Origin: Parapedobacter lycopersici_A
GTDB lineage: Bacteria > Bacteroidota > Bacteroidia > Sphingobacteriales > Sphingobacteriaceae
Direction: 5' to 3'
Length of the DNA stretch: 7,466 bases
NCBI RefSeq assembly: GCF_040395035.1
Contig: NZ_JBEBRB010000101.1
Coordinates: forward strand, 1 to 7,466
Position 1 is the stretch's first letter; each line of letters opens with the position of its first letter. Under the pieces are notes generated by a model. The model worked only from the letters and a program-made list of their open reading frames with translations. It had not been told where the DNA came from and did no database searches. Positions 1 through 6,306 of the stretch are shown one piece after another. The position numbers and the translations under genes are program-made.

Positions 1-550
1 CGCGCAGGTTATATTTGAAGCCCACCCCAAATGGGATGGCCAGCGCATATTTTCCATATCCGGTTTGGTTAAACAACGTATCAACCTCGGTCTGCATTTC
101 CCGGAGCTTTACCTTTTCGCCGTTTGAGGGGAGGTAATTTTTGGGTTCGAACTGCATTCCAGCAATACCGGCGAAGATGTATGGCGTATAGACCACCCGG
201 CCGCGCTGCGGCAGCCAGCGGAAAAAATTGAAATCAGCTACCAGCGAGGCTTCCGTAATGTTTCCGAGGAAATCCAGGTCGCGTTCCCGCCGTTGCGCCA
301 CACGCGAGTTGCCATCGGCGGCCCAGATATTGGCGTAGGTAAAATTGGCCCGTATCCCCCAGGTGTGGTTGAAATTGTATTTAACCATAAAGCCGGCTGC
401 CCAGTCGTTATACGCCAGCGGATTCTCCGGGTTCAGGTCGCCCATGTAACCCGATGCGCCACCCTGTATACCCACTTCGAATTCCTGCGCGCGCGCGGAA
501 TTAGCCATCAGGCCCAGCAGGACAATTAATACGGCGATACCCTTATGCAC
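1..550 (-). CDS. DUF6089-family outer-membrane beta-barrel protein, N-terminal part (runs off left edge)
   Basis: This partial gene encodes about 183 residues before the window ends. I translated it from a GTG at 550. Residues 1-21 form a signal peptide: HK near the N-terminus, a hydrophobic core (IAVLIVLLGLM) and an ARA|QE-type cleavage site after residue 21. The mature part begins with EFEVGIQGGASGYMGDLN and continues with alternating strand-like stretches rich in aromatic and glycine residues (GFMVKYNFNHTWGIRANFTY, YTPYIFAGIAG). This is typical of the small outer-membrane barrels called DUF6089 in Bacteroidota; the molecular role is unknown. The start is uncertain: an in-frame TTG at 571 would add seven residues and also gives a plausible signal peptide, and neither has a convincing ribosome binding site. 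The gene lies 59 nt behind nadK on the same strand. In related genomes, from memory, this order continues into uppS and bamA, which would place it in an envelope-assembly cluster; those genes are outside the window. Confidence 0.85.
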   Translation of the reverse strand, partial: MHKGIAVLIVLLGLMANSARAQEFEVGIQGGASGYMGDLNPENPLAYNDWAAGFMVKYNFNHTWGIRANFTYANIWAADGNSRVAQRRERDLDFLGNITEASLVADFNFFRWLPQRGRVVYTPYIFAGIAGMQFEPKNYLPSNGEKVKLREMQTEVDTLFNQTGYGKYALAIPFGVGFKYNLR

Positions 551-593
551 AATGGTTACTGGTTTTTCCAAAGGGGGTAAATATAATAGAAAT

Positions 594-623
594 CACGCAA
601 TTATCGCGTTTAATAATTGCGTG
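594..623 (-). other. Perfect 10-bp inverted repeat across the nadK stop codon
   Basis: CACGCAATTA at 594-603 is perfectly repeated in inverse as TAATTGCGTG at 614-623, with a 10-nt spacer that contains most of the nadK stop codon (610-612). In the minus-strand transcript this would fold into a hairpin at the end of nadK and 44 nt before the DUF6089 start. No uninterrupted U run follows it, only a T-rich stretch, so it is not a textbook terminator. It could be a weak terminator, an mRNA-processing site or a stability element inside the operon. The repeat is seen in the sequence; its role is inference. Confidence 0.55.
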
Positions 624-1494
624 CATCAATTCCCCAGAGCAGTTTGTTGCGCAGCGTGGCGAAAAAGCTGTGGTTCTTCAGCCGGATGAGGTTAATGTCA
701 AACGCAGCCCGCTTGATTTTCAGCCGGGTATCGGTAGACACCGTTTCCGTTTTCGAATCACACGAAAGGAGAAATTTCCCGGTGCGGCTTTCGATTTTCA
801 GGTCCAGTTCAAAATCGTTTGAAATAACCACGGGCCGCACGTTCAGGTTGTGGGGGGATATCGGGGTGATGACAAAGTTTCCGCTGCCCGGCATAATGAT
901 GGGGCCGCCGCAGCTCAGCGAATAGGCGGTCGACCCGGTAGGGGTGGCCACGATAATGCCGTCGGCCCAGTACGCGTTGAGCAGCTCACCGTTGAGGTAG
1001 GCTTGTACCGTAATCATGGCCGAGCTGTCGTATTTGAAAATGGTAATATCGTTGAGGGCAAACGGGTTGCCGTCAAAAAGGGGCGTGTCGCCTGCGGCCA
1101 CGGAAAGCAGCGCCCGCTGCTGAATATCATAGGCACCATCCAGGATCGCATCCAGCGCACCTTCAATCTCCCCCTTGTTGATGCTGGCCAGAAACCCGAG
1201 GCGCCCAAAATTGATCCCGGCTACGGGAATGCCCGAAGGCCCTACAATAGACACCGCCGCCAGCATCGTGCCGTCGCCACCCAGACTTAACATGAATCCG
1301 GTATCTTCCGGCAGTTGCTCCCTGGAATGGTACGTGCGGAACTGGTGCGGACAGGTAATCTGCTCCGTCAGAAAACGATGGAAACTGTCATAGATCCATA
1401 ATTCGGCCTGTCTGGATATTAAATGGTCCAGCAACTGCCGGACATACGGAATGACGGAGGGGTGGAATTCCCTGCCGTAAATTGCAATTTTCAT
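610..1494 (-). CDS. nadK: NAD kinase (ATP-NAD kinase)
   Basis: The 294-residue product is full length for bacterial NAD kinases. It phosphorylates NAD to NADP in the cytoplasm and is normally the only de novo NADP source. The glycine-rich nucleotide site GGDGTML is at residues 72-78, with Asp74 as the expected catalytic residue. It is followed by NFGRLGFLA (95-103), ALND (146-149), and the long signature ADGIIVATPTGSTAYSLSCG at about 177-196, which holds the conserved TGSTAY. PISPHNLNVRP at 211-221 completes the family pattern. The ATG at 1494 fits the usual N-terminus, a Rossmann-type strand MKIAIYGR. The gene lies 51 nt after the CBS-domain gene and 59 nt before the DUF6089 gene, all on one strand. 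No separate promoter was recognised, so transcription from upstream of the CBS gene is likely. Confidence 0.97.
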   Translation of the reverse strand: MKIAIYGREFHPSVIPYVRQLLDHLISRQAELWIYDSFHRFLTEQITCPHQFRTYHSREQLPEDTGFMLSLGGDGTMLAAVSIVGPSGIPVAGINFGRLGFLASINKGEIEGALDAILDGAYDIQQRALLSVAAGDTPLFDGNPFALNDITIFKYDSSAMITVQAYLNGELLNAYWADGIIVATPTGSTAYSLSCGGPIIMPGSGNFVITPISPHNLNVRPVVISNDFELDLKIESRTGKFLLSCDSKTETVSTDTRLKIKRAAFDINLIRLKNHSFFATLRNKLLWGIDARNY

Positions 1495-1545
1495 AGTTGG
1501 TTAGCTGGTGATGATCTGTTCGTCTCGATGGGCTTCATACCGGCA

Positions 1546-2208
1546 TTACATATTGATGTAATTCATCAGCTGTTCGTAGCGGTCGTGCGTATTGTCATGG
1601 CTGTTTTCATCGTTGTACGTCGCCTTTACCTGGTAGTCATACCGCAGCAGCGTAGCGACGATGGATGATATTTCCAGTTTGTTGACCTTGATGGTGACTT
1701 CCAGCCTGGAGGAATCGGAAAAGGACCGCACATACGAATTGAGTATCTGTGCGTTGTCCGACTCTACGATATGCGCAATGTGAGAGAGCGCATTATCGCG
1801 CTGCCCCATTTCCAACACGATGATTGCGCCGGGCTGCTGCAGTGACATCGTCCGGCTCAGCGCATCCGCTAACTGGAGCGGTGTTACGGCACCCAGGTAA
1901 CCGTGCTGGTTATCAATTACCGGCATCAGGGAGATGGGATGGATATGAAAAAAGAGCACGCCATCATAAATGTGCTGCGTGCCGTAGACATACACCTGCT
2001 GGTAGGAGACGGCGGCCTGTTGCAGGTTATCGTCGGCCTGCGGGTATTCGGTCAATACCTCGTCCGATACCAGTCCGAGAAAAACACCGTCTTTTACCAC
2101 GGGTAGCCGGGTAAGGCGGAACTCCGCCATTTTATCCAGTATGGATGCAATCCGGTCTGCGGGGTCTACCGCGTAGTCCTGTTCCGTAATGATTTGGCCG
2201 ATGTTCAT
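1546..2208 (-). CDS. CBS-domain pair protein with C-terminal ACT-like region
   Basis: The 220-residue cytoplasmic protein carries two CBS motifs. The first spans about residues 1-58, with the typical LTRLPVVKDGVFLGLVSD. The second spans about 65-120, with ISLMPVIDNQHGYLGAVT. Tandem CBS motifs (Bateman modules) usually bind adenosyl ligands such as AMP, ATP or SAM and act as sensors. Residues 127-199 look like an ACT-type small-molecule fold: a strand (GAIIVLEMG), a helix (ALSHIAHIVE), then strand, helix and strand ending QVKATYND. This second part is inferred from pattern only. The C-terminus (about 200-220) is polar with several His and Asp residues. The ATG at 2208 is preceded by AAGGGAG about 9 nt upstream, an SD-like sequence uncommon in this phylum. 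It is the first gene of the probable operon with nadK. The association suggests a nucleotide or energy-state sensor, but no partner or ligand is shown. Confidence 0.85.
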   Translation of the reverse strand: MNIGQIITEQDYAVDPADRIASILDKMAEFRLTRLPVVKDGVFLGLVSDEVLTEYPQADDNLQQAAVSYQQVYVYGTQHIYDGVLFFHIHPISLMPVIDNQHGYLGAVTPLQLADALSRTMSLQQPGAIIVLEMGQRDNALSHIAHIVESDNAQILNSYVRSFSDSSRLEVTIKVNKLEISSIVATLLRYDYQVKATYNDENSHDNTHDRYEQLMNYINM

Positions 2209-2270
2209 AGCGTTGATCTCCCTTCTACCTTATTAAACAGCCCGAAAAGCCAATCGTTTAATCTACTGTT

Positions 2271-2278
2271 CAAAATTA
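2271..2278 (-). promoter_or_regulatory. Candidate -7 element for the CBS-nadK-DUF6089 operon
   Basis: On the minus strand, 2278 to 2271 reads TAATTTTG, a full match to the Bacteroidota -7 consensus TAnnTTTG. Transcription would start near 2265 and give a leader of about 57 nt before the CBS-gene ATG at 2208. No clear -33 TTG/TTTG is seen at the expected distance; GTTC around 2296-2299 is the nearest, so the promoter may be weak or activator dependent. Confidence 0.45.
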
Positions 2279-2353
2279 CTGGGTTTTGATGAGATGAACG
2301 ATTATTTTGTGTTTTTTTTACATAGCAGGGAAAAATGTGATATTCCCGATTCA

Positions 2354-2387
2354 TTTGTACGAGCAACCATAAGTTTTGTTACTTTTG
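2354..2387 (+). promoter_or_regulatory. Candidate Bacteroidota promoter for the acyltransferase pair
   Basis: TTTG at 2354-2357 and TACTTTTG at 2380-2387 match the -33 (TTTG) and -7 (TAnnTTTG) elements of the Bacteroidota primary sigma factor, with a 22-nt spacer near the long end of the accepted range. Transcription would begin at about 2393, giving a leader of about 50 nt before the TTG start at 2445. A 5-bp inverted repeat GGGAA/TTCCC (2328-2332 and 2343-2347) lies just upstream and could be an operator, but is short enough to be chance. Confidence 0.5.
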
Positions 2388-2444
2388 GCTACGGTTTCCG
2401 AACTGCGGCGCCATGCCAAAAGAAGGAACGGCTAAGCTACTGTT

Positions 2445-3290
2445 TTGGAAGATAAAAATAAATACATTGTCATCCGGGATGTCATCGGGCGGAAGAACCC
2501 GGCCCTGCTGCGTTGGCTCCCCCGGTTTGTGCTCCGGTATATTGAGCGGGTGGTCCACGAAGACGACATCAACGGGATCATGTCCCGGATCGGGCACCTG
2601 CACGGACTGGCTTTCGTGGATGCCCTGATCGGCGAGCTGGGCGTTAACGTCGAGCTGCGGGGAGCTGAGCATATACCACGCACCGGCGGCGTCATTTTCG
2701 CTTCCAATCATCCGCTGGGCGGGCTCGATGGGGTGGCTTTTATGCATGCCCTGGGTAAATACCGTAAAGACATTAAATTTATCGTGAATGACATCCTGCT
2801 GAACATCAAAAACCTTGAACCCCTGTTTGTGGGCGTAAACAAGCACGGCACGCAGGGGCGGAAAGGAATGGAACAGATTGAGGCAGCGTACGCAGCGGAC
2901 CATGCCCTGCTCGTATTTCCTGCCGGCCTGGTATCGCGCAAGCGGCAGGGACGGGTGTCAGACCTGGAATGGAAAAAAAGTTTCATCAACAAAGCAAAAA
3001 AATACCGGAAAGATATTGTGCCCGTTTATATCCAGGGCGAAAATTCAAGCTTTTTTTATAATTTTGCTCGTTGCAGGGAACTACTGGGCATTAAAGCCAA
3101 CCTGGAGATGTTTTATCTGCCCGACGAGATGTTTGCACAGAGAAACAAGACGGTGACGATATGCGTAGGAAAAACAATCCCCTATGCCGATTTTGACGAC
3201 TCCAAAAGCGAGAAGGAATGGGCTGCGGCGGTCAAACAACTGGTTTACAATTTAGCTCCGGAAAACGAAACTATATGCAAGAAATTATAG
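2445..3290 (+). CDS. PlsC/LPLAT-like acyltransferase, probable O-acyltransferase of an amino-acid lipid pathway (GlsA/OlsA-like)
   Basis: The 281-residue product belongs to the lysophospholipid acyltransferase superfamily. Motif I is SNHPLGGLDG, with His89 and Asp95. FPAG at 158-161 stands for the usual FPEG substrate-binding motif, and IVPVYIQGENS (191-201) is the motif IV region. The catalytic His and Asp are separated by five residues instead of the classical four. No strong membrane segment is apparent; the basic N-terminal part (PALLRWLPRFVLRYIERV) could be an interfacial helix. The start is a TTG at 2445: an in-frame TAA lies 12 nt upstream and the first ATG is only at residue 45, inside the conserved region. 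The gene overlaps the next by 16 nt and follows a probable promoter at 2354-2387. By family and partner I infer transfer of a second acyl chain onto an N-acylated amino acid. Transfer to lysophosphatidate is the alternative. The acyltransferase call is firm; the substrate is not. Confidence 0.85.
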   Translation: MEDKNKYIVIRDVIGRKNPALLRWLPRFVLRYIERVVHEDDINGIMSRIGHLHGLAFVDALIGELGVNVELRGAEHIPRTGGVIFASNHPLGGLDGVAFMHALGKYRKDIKFIVNDILLNIKNLEPLFVGVNKHGTQGRKGMEQIEAAYAADHALLVFPAGLVSRKRQGRVSDLEWKKSFINKAKKYRKDIVPVYIQGENSSFFYNFARCRELLGIKANLEMFYLPDEMFAQRNKTVTICVGKTIPYADFDDSKSEKEWAAAVKQLVYNLAPENETICKKL

Positions 3291-4240
3291 CCCCTGTTGA
3301 TAAGAATCTGATAAAAAAGGAGCTTACGGAAGAAACATTTGTGCGTTATACCAATAACGGCAATAATGAGGTTTACCTGGTAAACCACCGGAGTGCACCC
3401 CATACTGTGCTGGAAATCGGCCGGTTAAGGGAAGTCACGTTCCGGGCAGCGGGCGGCGGAACAGGTCTGCCCTACGATGTGGATGACAACGATATGGGCG
3501 AGGACGCTTACGATCAGCTGATCGCCTGGAATCCGGAAGACGAGGAGATCATTGCCGGATACCGACTGATCAAATGCCGGGATGTAGGCACTAACAGCCA
3601 CGGCGAGATCAATCTCTCTACCGCGCATTATTTTCATTTTTCCGAAAAATTCAAAACGGCCTACCTGCCGTATACCATCGAGCTCGGTCGGTCATTTGTG
3701 CAGCCCCGGTACCAGCCGGCAAAGGATAACCGTAAAGGATTGTTTTCGCTTGATAACCTGTGGGATGGCCTTGGGGCAGTTGTGAAGCTCAACCCCGATG
3801 TGAAATACCTGTTCGGCAAAGTCACCATGTATCCGCATTACAACAAAGAGGCACGGGACCTGCTGCTGTATTTTATGAATTATTATTTCCCCGATATGGA
3901 GCGGCTGGTATGGCCTATCCGGCCACTTGGCTATCATAGCGATACCGAACCATTTCACGGCCTGTTTGAGGGGCTGCCCTATAAAGAGGGTTATAAAGTC
4001 CTTAACAGCCGGGTGCGGGCGCTGGGAGAGAATATCCCGCCGCTGATCAATACCTACATGAACCTGTCATCAACCATGAAGACCTTCGGTACGGCCATTA
4101 ACGATGAATTCGGCGAGGTGGAGGAGACCGGAATCCTGATTACCATCGATGATATCTTCGAAAGTAAAAAGGAACGCCATATCTCCACCTACGAACGCGA
4201 TCGGGATGCACACCTCCGTAGAGTGGGCCGGGAGGATTAG
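3275..4240 (+). CDS. GNAT-fold acyltransferase, OlsB/GlsB-like (hemolysin-type annotation in some databases)
   Basis: The 321-residue protein starts at the ATG at 3275, where MQEIIAPVDKNLIKKELTE matches a normal N-terminus. A longer frame from 3218 adds only a 19-residue extension that lies inside the preceding gene. Residues about 45-145 resemble the OlsB-type acyl-ACP N-acyltransferase core: LEIGRLREVTFRAAGGGTG, then DDNDMGEDAYDQLIAWNPED, a central strand IIAGYRLIKCRDVG, and ELGRSFVQPRYQ at about 136-147, which corresponds to the acyl-donor binding turn. The rest (150-321) is a family-specific extension with GLFSLDNLWDGLG and KVTMYPHYN. Enzymes of this type attach a 3-hydroxy fatty acid to the amino group of ornithine or glycine. 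The 16-nt overlap with the PlsC-like gene implies co-translation and a joint pathway to ornithine, glycine or related lipids. Its TAG (4238-4240) overlaps the stop codon of the opposing yqeY-like gene. Confidence 0.85.
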   Translation: MQEIIAPVDKNLIKKELTEETFVRYTNNGNNEVYLVNHRSAPHTVLEIGRLREVTFRAAGGGTGLPYDVDDNDMGEDAYDQLIAWNPEDEEIIAGYRLIKCRDVGTNSHGEINLSTAHYFHFSEKFKTAYLPYTIELGRSFVQPRYQPAKDNRKGLFSLDNLWDGLGAVVKLNPDVKYLFGKVTMYPHYNKEARDLLLYFMNYYFPDMERLVWPIRPLGYHSDTEPFHGLFEGLPYKEGYKVLNSRVRALGENIPPLINTYMNLSSTMKTFGTAINDEFGEVEETGILITIDDIFESKKERHISTYERDRDAHLRRVGRED

Positions 4241-4686
4241 CCGAGCAACGCCTTTACGACCGCCGAAACGGTCTTTCCATCTGCTTTTCCGGCCAGCTGC
4301 TGATTGGCGGCAGCCATCACTTTTCCCATGTCTTTCATGCTGGAGGCACCTGTGTCGGCGATGATTTGCCGGACAGCCTGTTCGATTTCTGCCTGGCTGA
4401 GCTGCTTGGGCAGAAAGCTTTCGATTACGGTCAGCTCCTCCATCTCAATCTGGTATAGGTCGCTCCGGTGCTGCTGTTCATAGATCTCGGCCGATTCCCG
4501 CCGTTGCTTGGCGAGTTTCTGCAATACCTTGATCTCGGTTTCCGCAGTAAGTGCCTCTGCAGGTCCCTTTTCGGTTTTGGCCAGTAAAATGGCTGCCTTG
4601 ATGGCCCGCAGTCCCCGCAGCCGGGCATTGTCCTTGGCCAGCATGGCGGTTTTTATTTCCTGGTCAATCTGTTCCTGTAATGCCAT
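4237..4686 (-). CDS. GatB/YqeY domain-containing protein
   Basis: The 149-residue product is the usual length for stand-alone YqeY proteins, small helical proteins related to the C-terminal tail domain of the GatB amidotransferase subunit. Recognisable stretches are LRGLRAIKAAI (23-33), the KLAKQRRESAEIYE helix (57-70), ESFLPKQLS (89-97), the SSMKDMGKVMAA segment (115-126) and the closing GKADGKTVSAVVKALL (133-148). The function is not established; tRNA-dependent roles have been proposed because of GatB similarity. The ATG at 4686 gives the normal N-terminus MALQEQIDQEIK. It lies 45 nt behind the short-chain dehydrogenase gene on the same strand with no visible terminator or promoter between, so it is probably the last gene of the menG-porT-SDR unit. 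Its TAA is read from 4239 to 4237 and overlaps the GNAT stop codon. Confidence 0.93.
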   Translation of the reverse strand: MALQEQIDQEIKTAMLAKDNARLRGLRAIKAAILLAKTEKGPAEALTAETEIKVLQKLAKQRRESAEIYEQQHRSDLYQIEMEELTVIESFLPKQLSQAEIEQAVRQIIADTGASSMKDMGKVMAAANQQLAGKADGKTVSAVVKALLG

Positions 4687-4731
4687 TTCGTTATTTTTTG
4701 ATAAACATGTAATTTCAATCCCTGATGCTTC

Positions 4732-5505
4732 TTATTTGTTGCGAACCACCGTGGTGGCGTTGGCCTGGGCGGTGGGCATGATCAGCATATCGTTGATGTT
4801 GACATGCTTCGGCCGGGAGGCGGTAAACCATACGGCTTCGGCAATATCTTCGGCCACCAACGGCTCCAGGTTGAGGTAAACGGATTTCGCCCGGGCTTTG
4901 TCGCCTTTGAAACGCACTTCTGAGAACTCCGTTTCCACCATGCCCGGATGAATAGCAGTAACCTTAATGCCCTTGTCCAGCAAATCGATGCGCATGCCCT
5001 GGCTGAGGGCATCGACCGCAAATTTAGTGGCACAGTACACGCCGCCGTTGGCATATACCTGTTTGCCGGCAATAGAGCCGACATTGATAATGTGCCCGCT
5101 CTGGCGCGCTGCCATACCGGGTGACACGGCGCGGGTAACGTACAGCAGTCCTTTGATATTGGTGTCGATCATGCGGTCCCAGTCGCCGATATCCCCTTCG
5201 TGGATTGGATCCAGTCCCTGGCTGAGGCCCGCATTGTTAATCAGTACGTCGATTTTTTTCCAGGCGGCCGGCAGGTTTTCAACTGATGAGAAAACGGCGT
5301 CGGCATCGCGGACGTCCAGTGAAAGCAAGTGGGTGTCTATCCCGTATGCAGCATGAAGCCGGGCGGCCAGTTCCTCAATGCGGTCGACGCGCCGGGCGGC
5401 AAGCAGCAGGTTATATCCCTCGCGGGCAAATACTTCGGCACAGGCCGCTCCGATGCCGGCACTCGCGCCGGTGATAAACGCTATTTTATTGGATGTGGAT
5501 GACAT
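4732..5505 (-). CDS. SDR-family NAD(P)-dependent oxidoreductase, YdfG-like
   Basis: The 257-residue protein is a classical short-chain dehydrogenase. The cofactor glycine motif TGASAGIG is at 12-19, LDVRDADA at 63-70, NNAG at 90-93, Asn116 in DTNIKGL, catalytic Ser144 in NVGSIAG, and YCATK at 157-161 with Tyr157 and Lys161. The pair Arg38-Arg39 after the second strand favours NADP(H). Residues EFSEVRFKGD (193-202) and HVNINDMLIMPTAQ (234-247) closely follow my recollection of E. coli YdfG, an NADP-dependent 3-hydroxy acid (serine/allo-threonine) dehydrogenase. That is a reasonable guess for substrate class, but SDR substrates cannot be assigned from motifs. The ATG at 5505 starts right before the first strand, as expected. 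It lies 36 nt behind porT and 45 nt ahead of the yqeY-like gene, in a probable operon. Confidence 0.95.
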   Translation of the reverse strand: MSSTSNKIAFITGASAGIGAACAEVFAREGYNLLLAARRVDRIEELAARLHAAYGIDTHLLSLDVRDADAVFSSVENLPAAWKKIDVLINNAGLSQGLDPIHEGDIGDWDRMIDTNIKGLLYVTRAVSPGMAARQSGHIINVGSIAGKQVYANGGVYCATKFAVDALSQGMRIDLLDKGIKVTAIHPGMVETEFSEVRFKGDKARAKSVYLNLEPLVAEDIAEAVWFTASRPKHVNINDMLIMPTAQANATTVVRNK

Positions 5506-5514
5506 ATAATTGAA

Positions 5515-5527
5515 TTTAACAGTTAAA
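5515..5527. promoter_or_regulatory. Short palindrome between porT and the SDR gene
   Basis: TTTAAC-A-GTTAAA (6+1+6) fills the middle of the 36-nt gap, ending 10 nt upstream of the SDR start codon. It could be an operator or a chance A+T-rich palindrome; no -7 or -33 element is seen near it. Confidence 0.25.
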
Positions 5528-5541
5528 ATTGGTGTTATGCA

Positions 5542-6306
5542 TTATTCAAAAAACAAACTGACCTGAAAGTTGCGCAGCATAAGCCGCTCAATGGGGTGAT
5601 TGTACATGTTAGGTTCACGCGCATTAAGCAGGTTGCCCACGCTTTGTACCCACCGGATTTCAGGTGACATTTTAAAGTAATCGAAGTACAGGTCGAACCC
5701 GATGCCGGCTTCATAGGAGAAGTATCCCGGTTTAGTTTTTAAGAGCTTCTCGAGCGGTACCTTATCGCCATCGTTGTACCGTTTACCTGAAACTACATTA
5801 AGGGAATATTTGCCGCCGCCGATGAGGTAGCCCCGGTAGTTGCCCTTGCGGTCCGATTTGAACTTGAACAGCAACGGCAGGTCAATATACGTTGCACGCA
5901 CCAGCGCCGACAGGTCGCGCTCGTGGCTGTTAACGGTATTAGGCGTATACCGATAATCCACCGTTTTGTTAGAGAATATCAGATTGGGCGTGAACCGGAG
6001 GTTGGCATTTTCGGAGAGCTTCAGGTCGGCCAGCAATCCCAGTCCTACACCCTGCTGGAAAGGCGAACGGACACCGTAAAGTGAGTCGGCCACCGGTACG
6101 CCGCCCTCCTCATACGGCTGTTGCCAATCGGGCTTCAGCGTGATTTTATAATCGGCATTGACGTAATGGAAGCTAAAGCCGAAATGAAGCCGTTCGTCAT
6201 CTACCCCGCCGCCCCAGCGCTGCGGACGGCGTTGCTGCTGGGCAGCTGCCGTAACGGATACCAGCAATGCCAGTACGAAGGTATATGCGAAAAAAGCCGG
6301 TTTCAT
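5542..6306 (-). CDS. porT: PorT-type outer-membrane barrel protein of the type IX secretion/gliding system
   Basis: The 254-residue product begins with a clear signal peptide (MKPAFFAYTFVLALLVSV, then TAAA|QQQ, cleavage after about residue 22). It ends in LFFE, a C-terminal beta strand with aromatic residues as in outer-membrane barrels. The body matches the PorT pattern: LHFGFSFHYVNADYKI (40-55), GVGLGLLADLKLSENANLRF (86-105), YIDLPLLFKFKSDR (140-153), YLIGGGKYSLN (160-170) and GIGFDLYFDYFKMSPEIRW (201-219). PorT (SprT in Flavobacterium) is required for T9SS-dependent secretion and gliding; its exact role is less defined than that of the core SprA channel. The ATG at 6306 was chosen because it opens the signal peptide and overlaps the menG TGA in an ATGA junction (6306-6303). 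The longer frame to 6354 would put 16 non-signal residues in front. The menG-porT adjacency is, from memory, common in Bacteroidota and strengthens the call. Confidence 0.88.
   Translation of the reverse strand: MKPAFFAYTFVLALLVSVTAAAQQQRRPQRWGGGVDDERLHFGFSFHYVNADYKITLKPDWQQPYEEGGVPVADSLYGVRSPFQQGVGLGLLADLKLSENANLRFTPNLIFSNKTVDYRYTPNTVNSHERDLSALVRATYIDLPLLFKFKSDRKGNYRGYLIGGGKYSLNVVSGKRYNDGDKVPLEKLLKTKPGYFSYEAGIGFDLYFDYFKMSPEIRWVQSVGNLLNAREPNMYNHPIERLMLRNFQVSLFFE

Noticed and set aside
850..1290. Plus-strand frame of 146 codons opposite nadK
   Set aside because: It is the antisense shadow of a well-conserved gene and has no family features.
2413..2628. ATG at 2413 as an alternative start of the PlsC-like gene
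   Set aside because: It is in a different frame from the conserved acyltransferase sequence; using it would need a frameshift, and the TTG at 2445 already gives a full-length protein.
2379..2903. Minus-strand frame of 174 codons opposite the PlsC-like gene
   Set aside because: Antisense shadow; the plus-strand frame has the acyltransferase motifs.
3218..3274. Longer N-terminus for the GNAT protein
   Set aside because: The added 19 residues are encoded inside the previous gene in another frame and do not resemble a conserved N-terminus; the ATG at 3275 is the better start.
4258..4277. GACCG/CGGTC hairpin followed by TTTCC as a terminator of the GNAT gene
   Set aside because: Only a 5-bp stem with a poor T run, inside the yqeY-like coding sequence; too weak to call.
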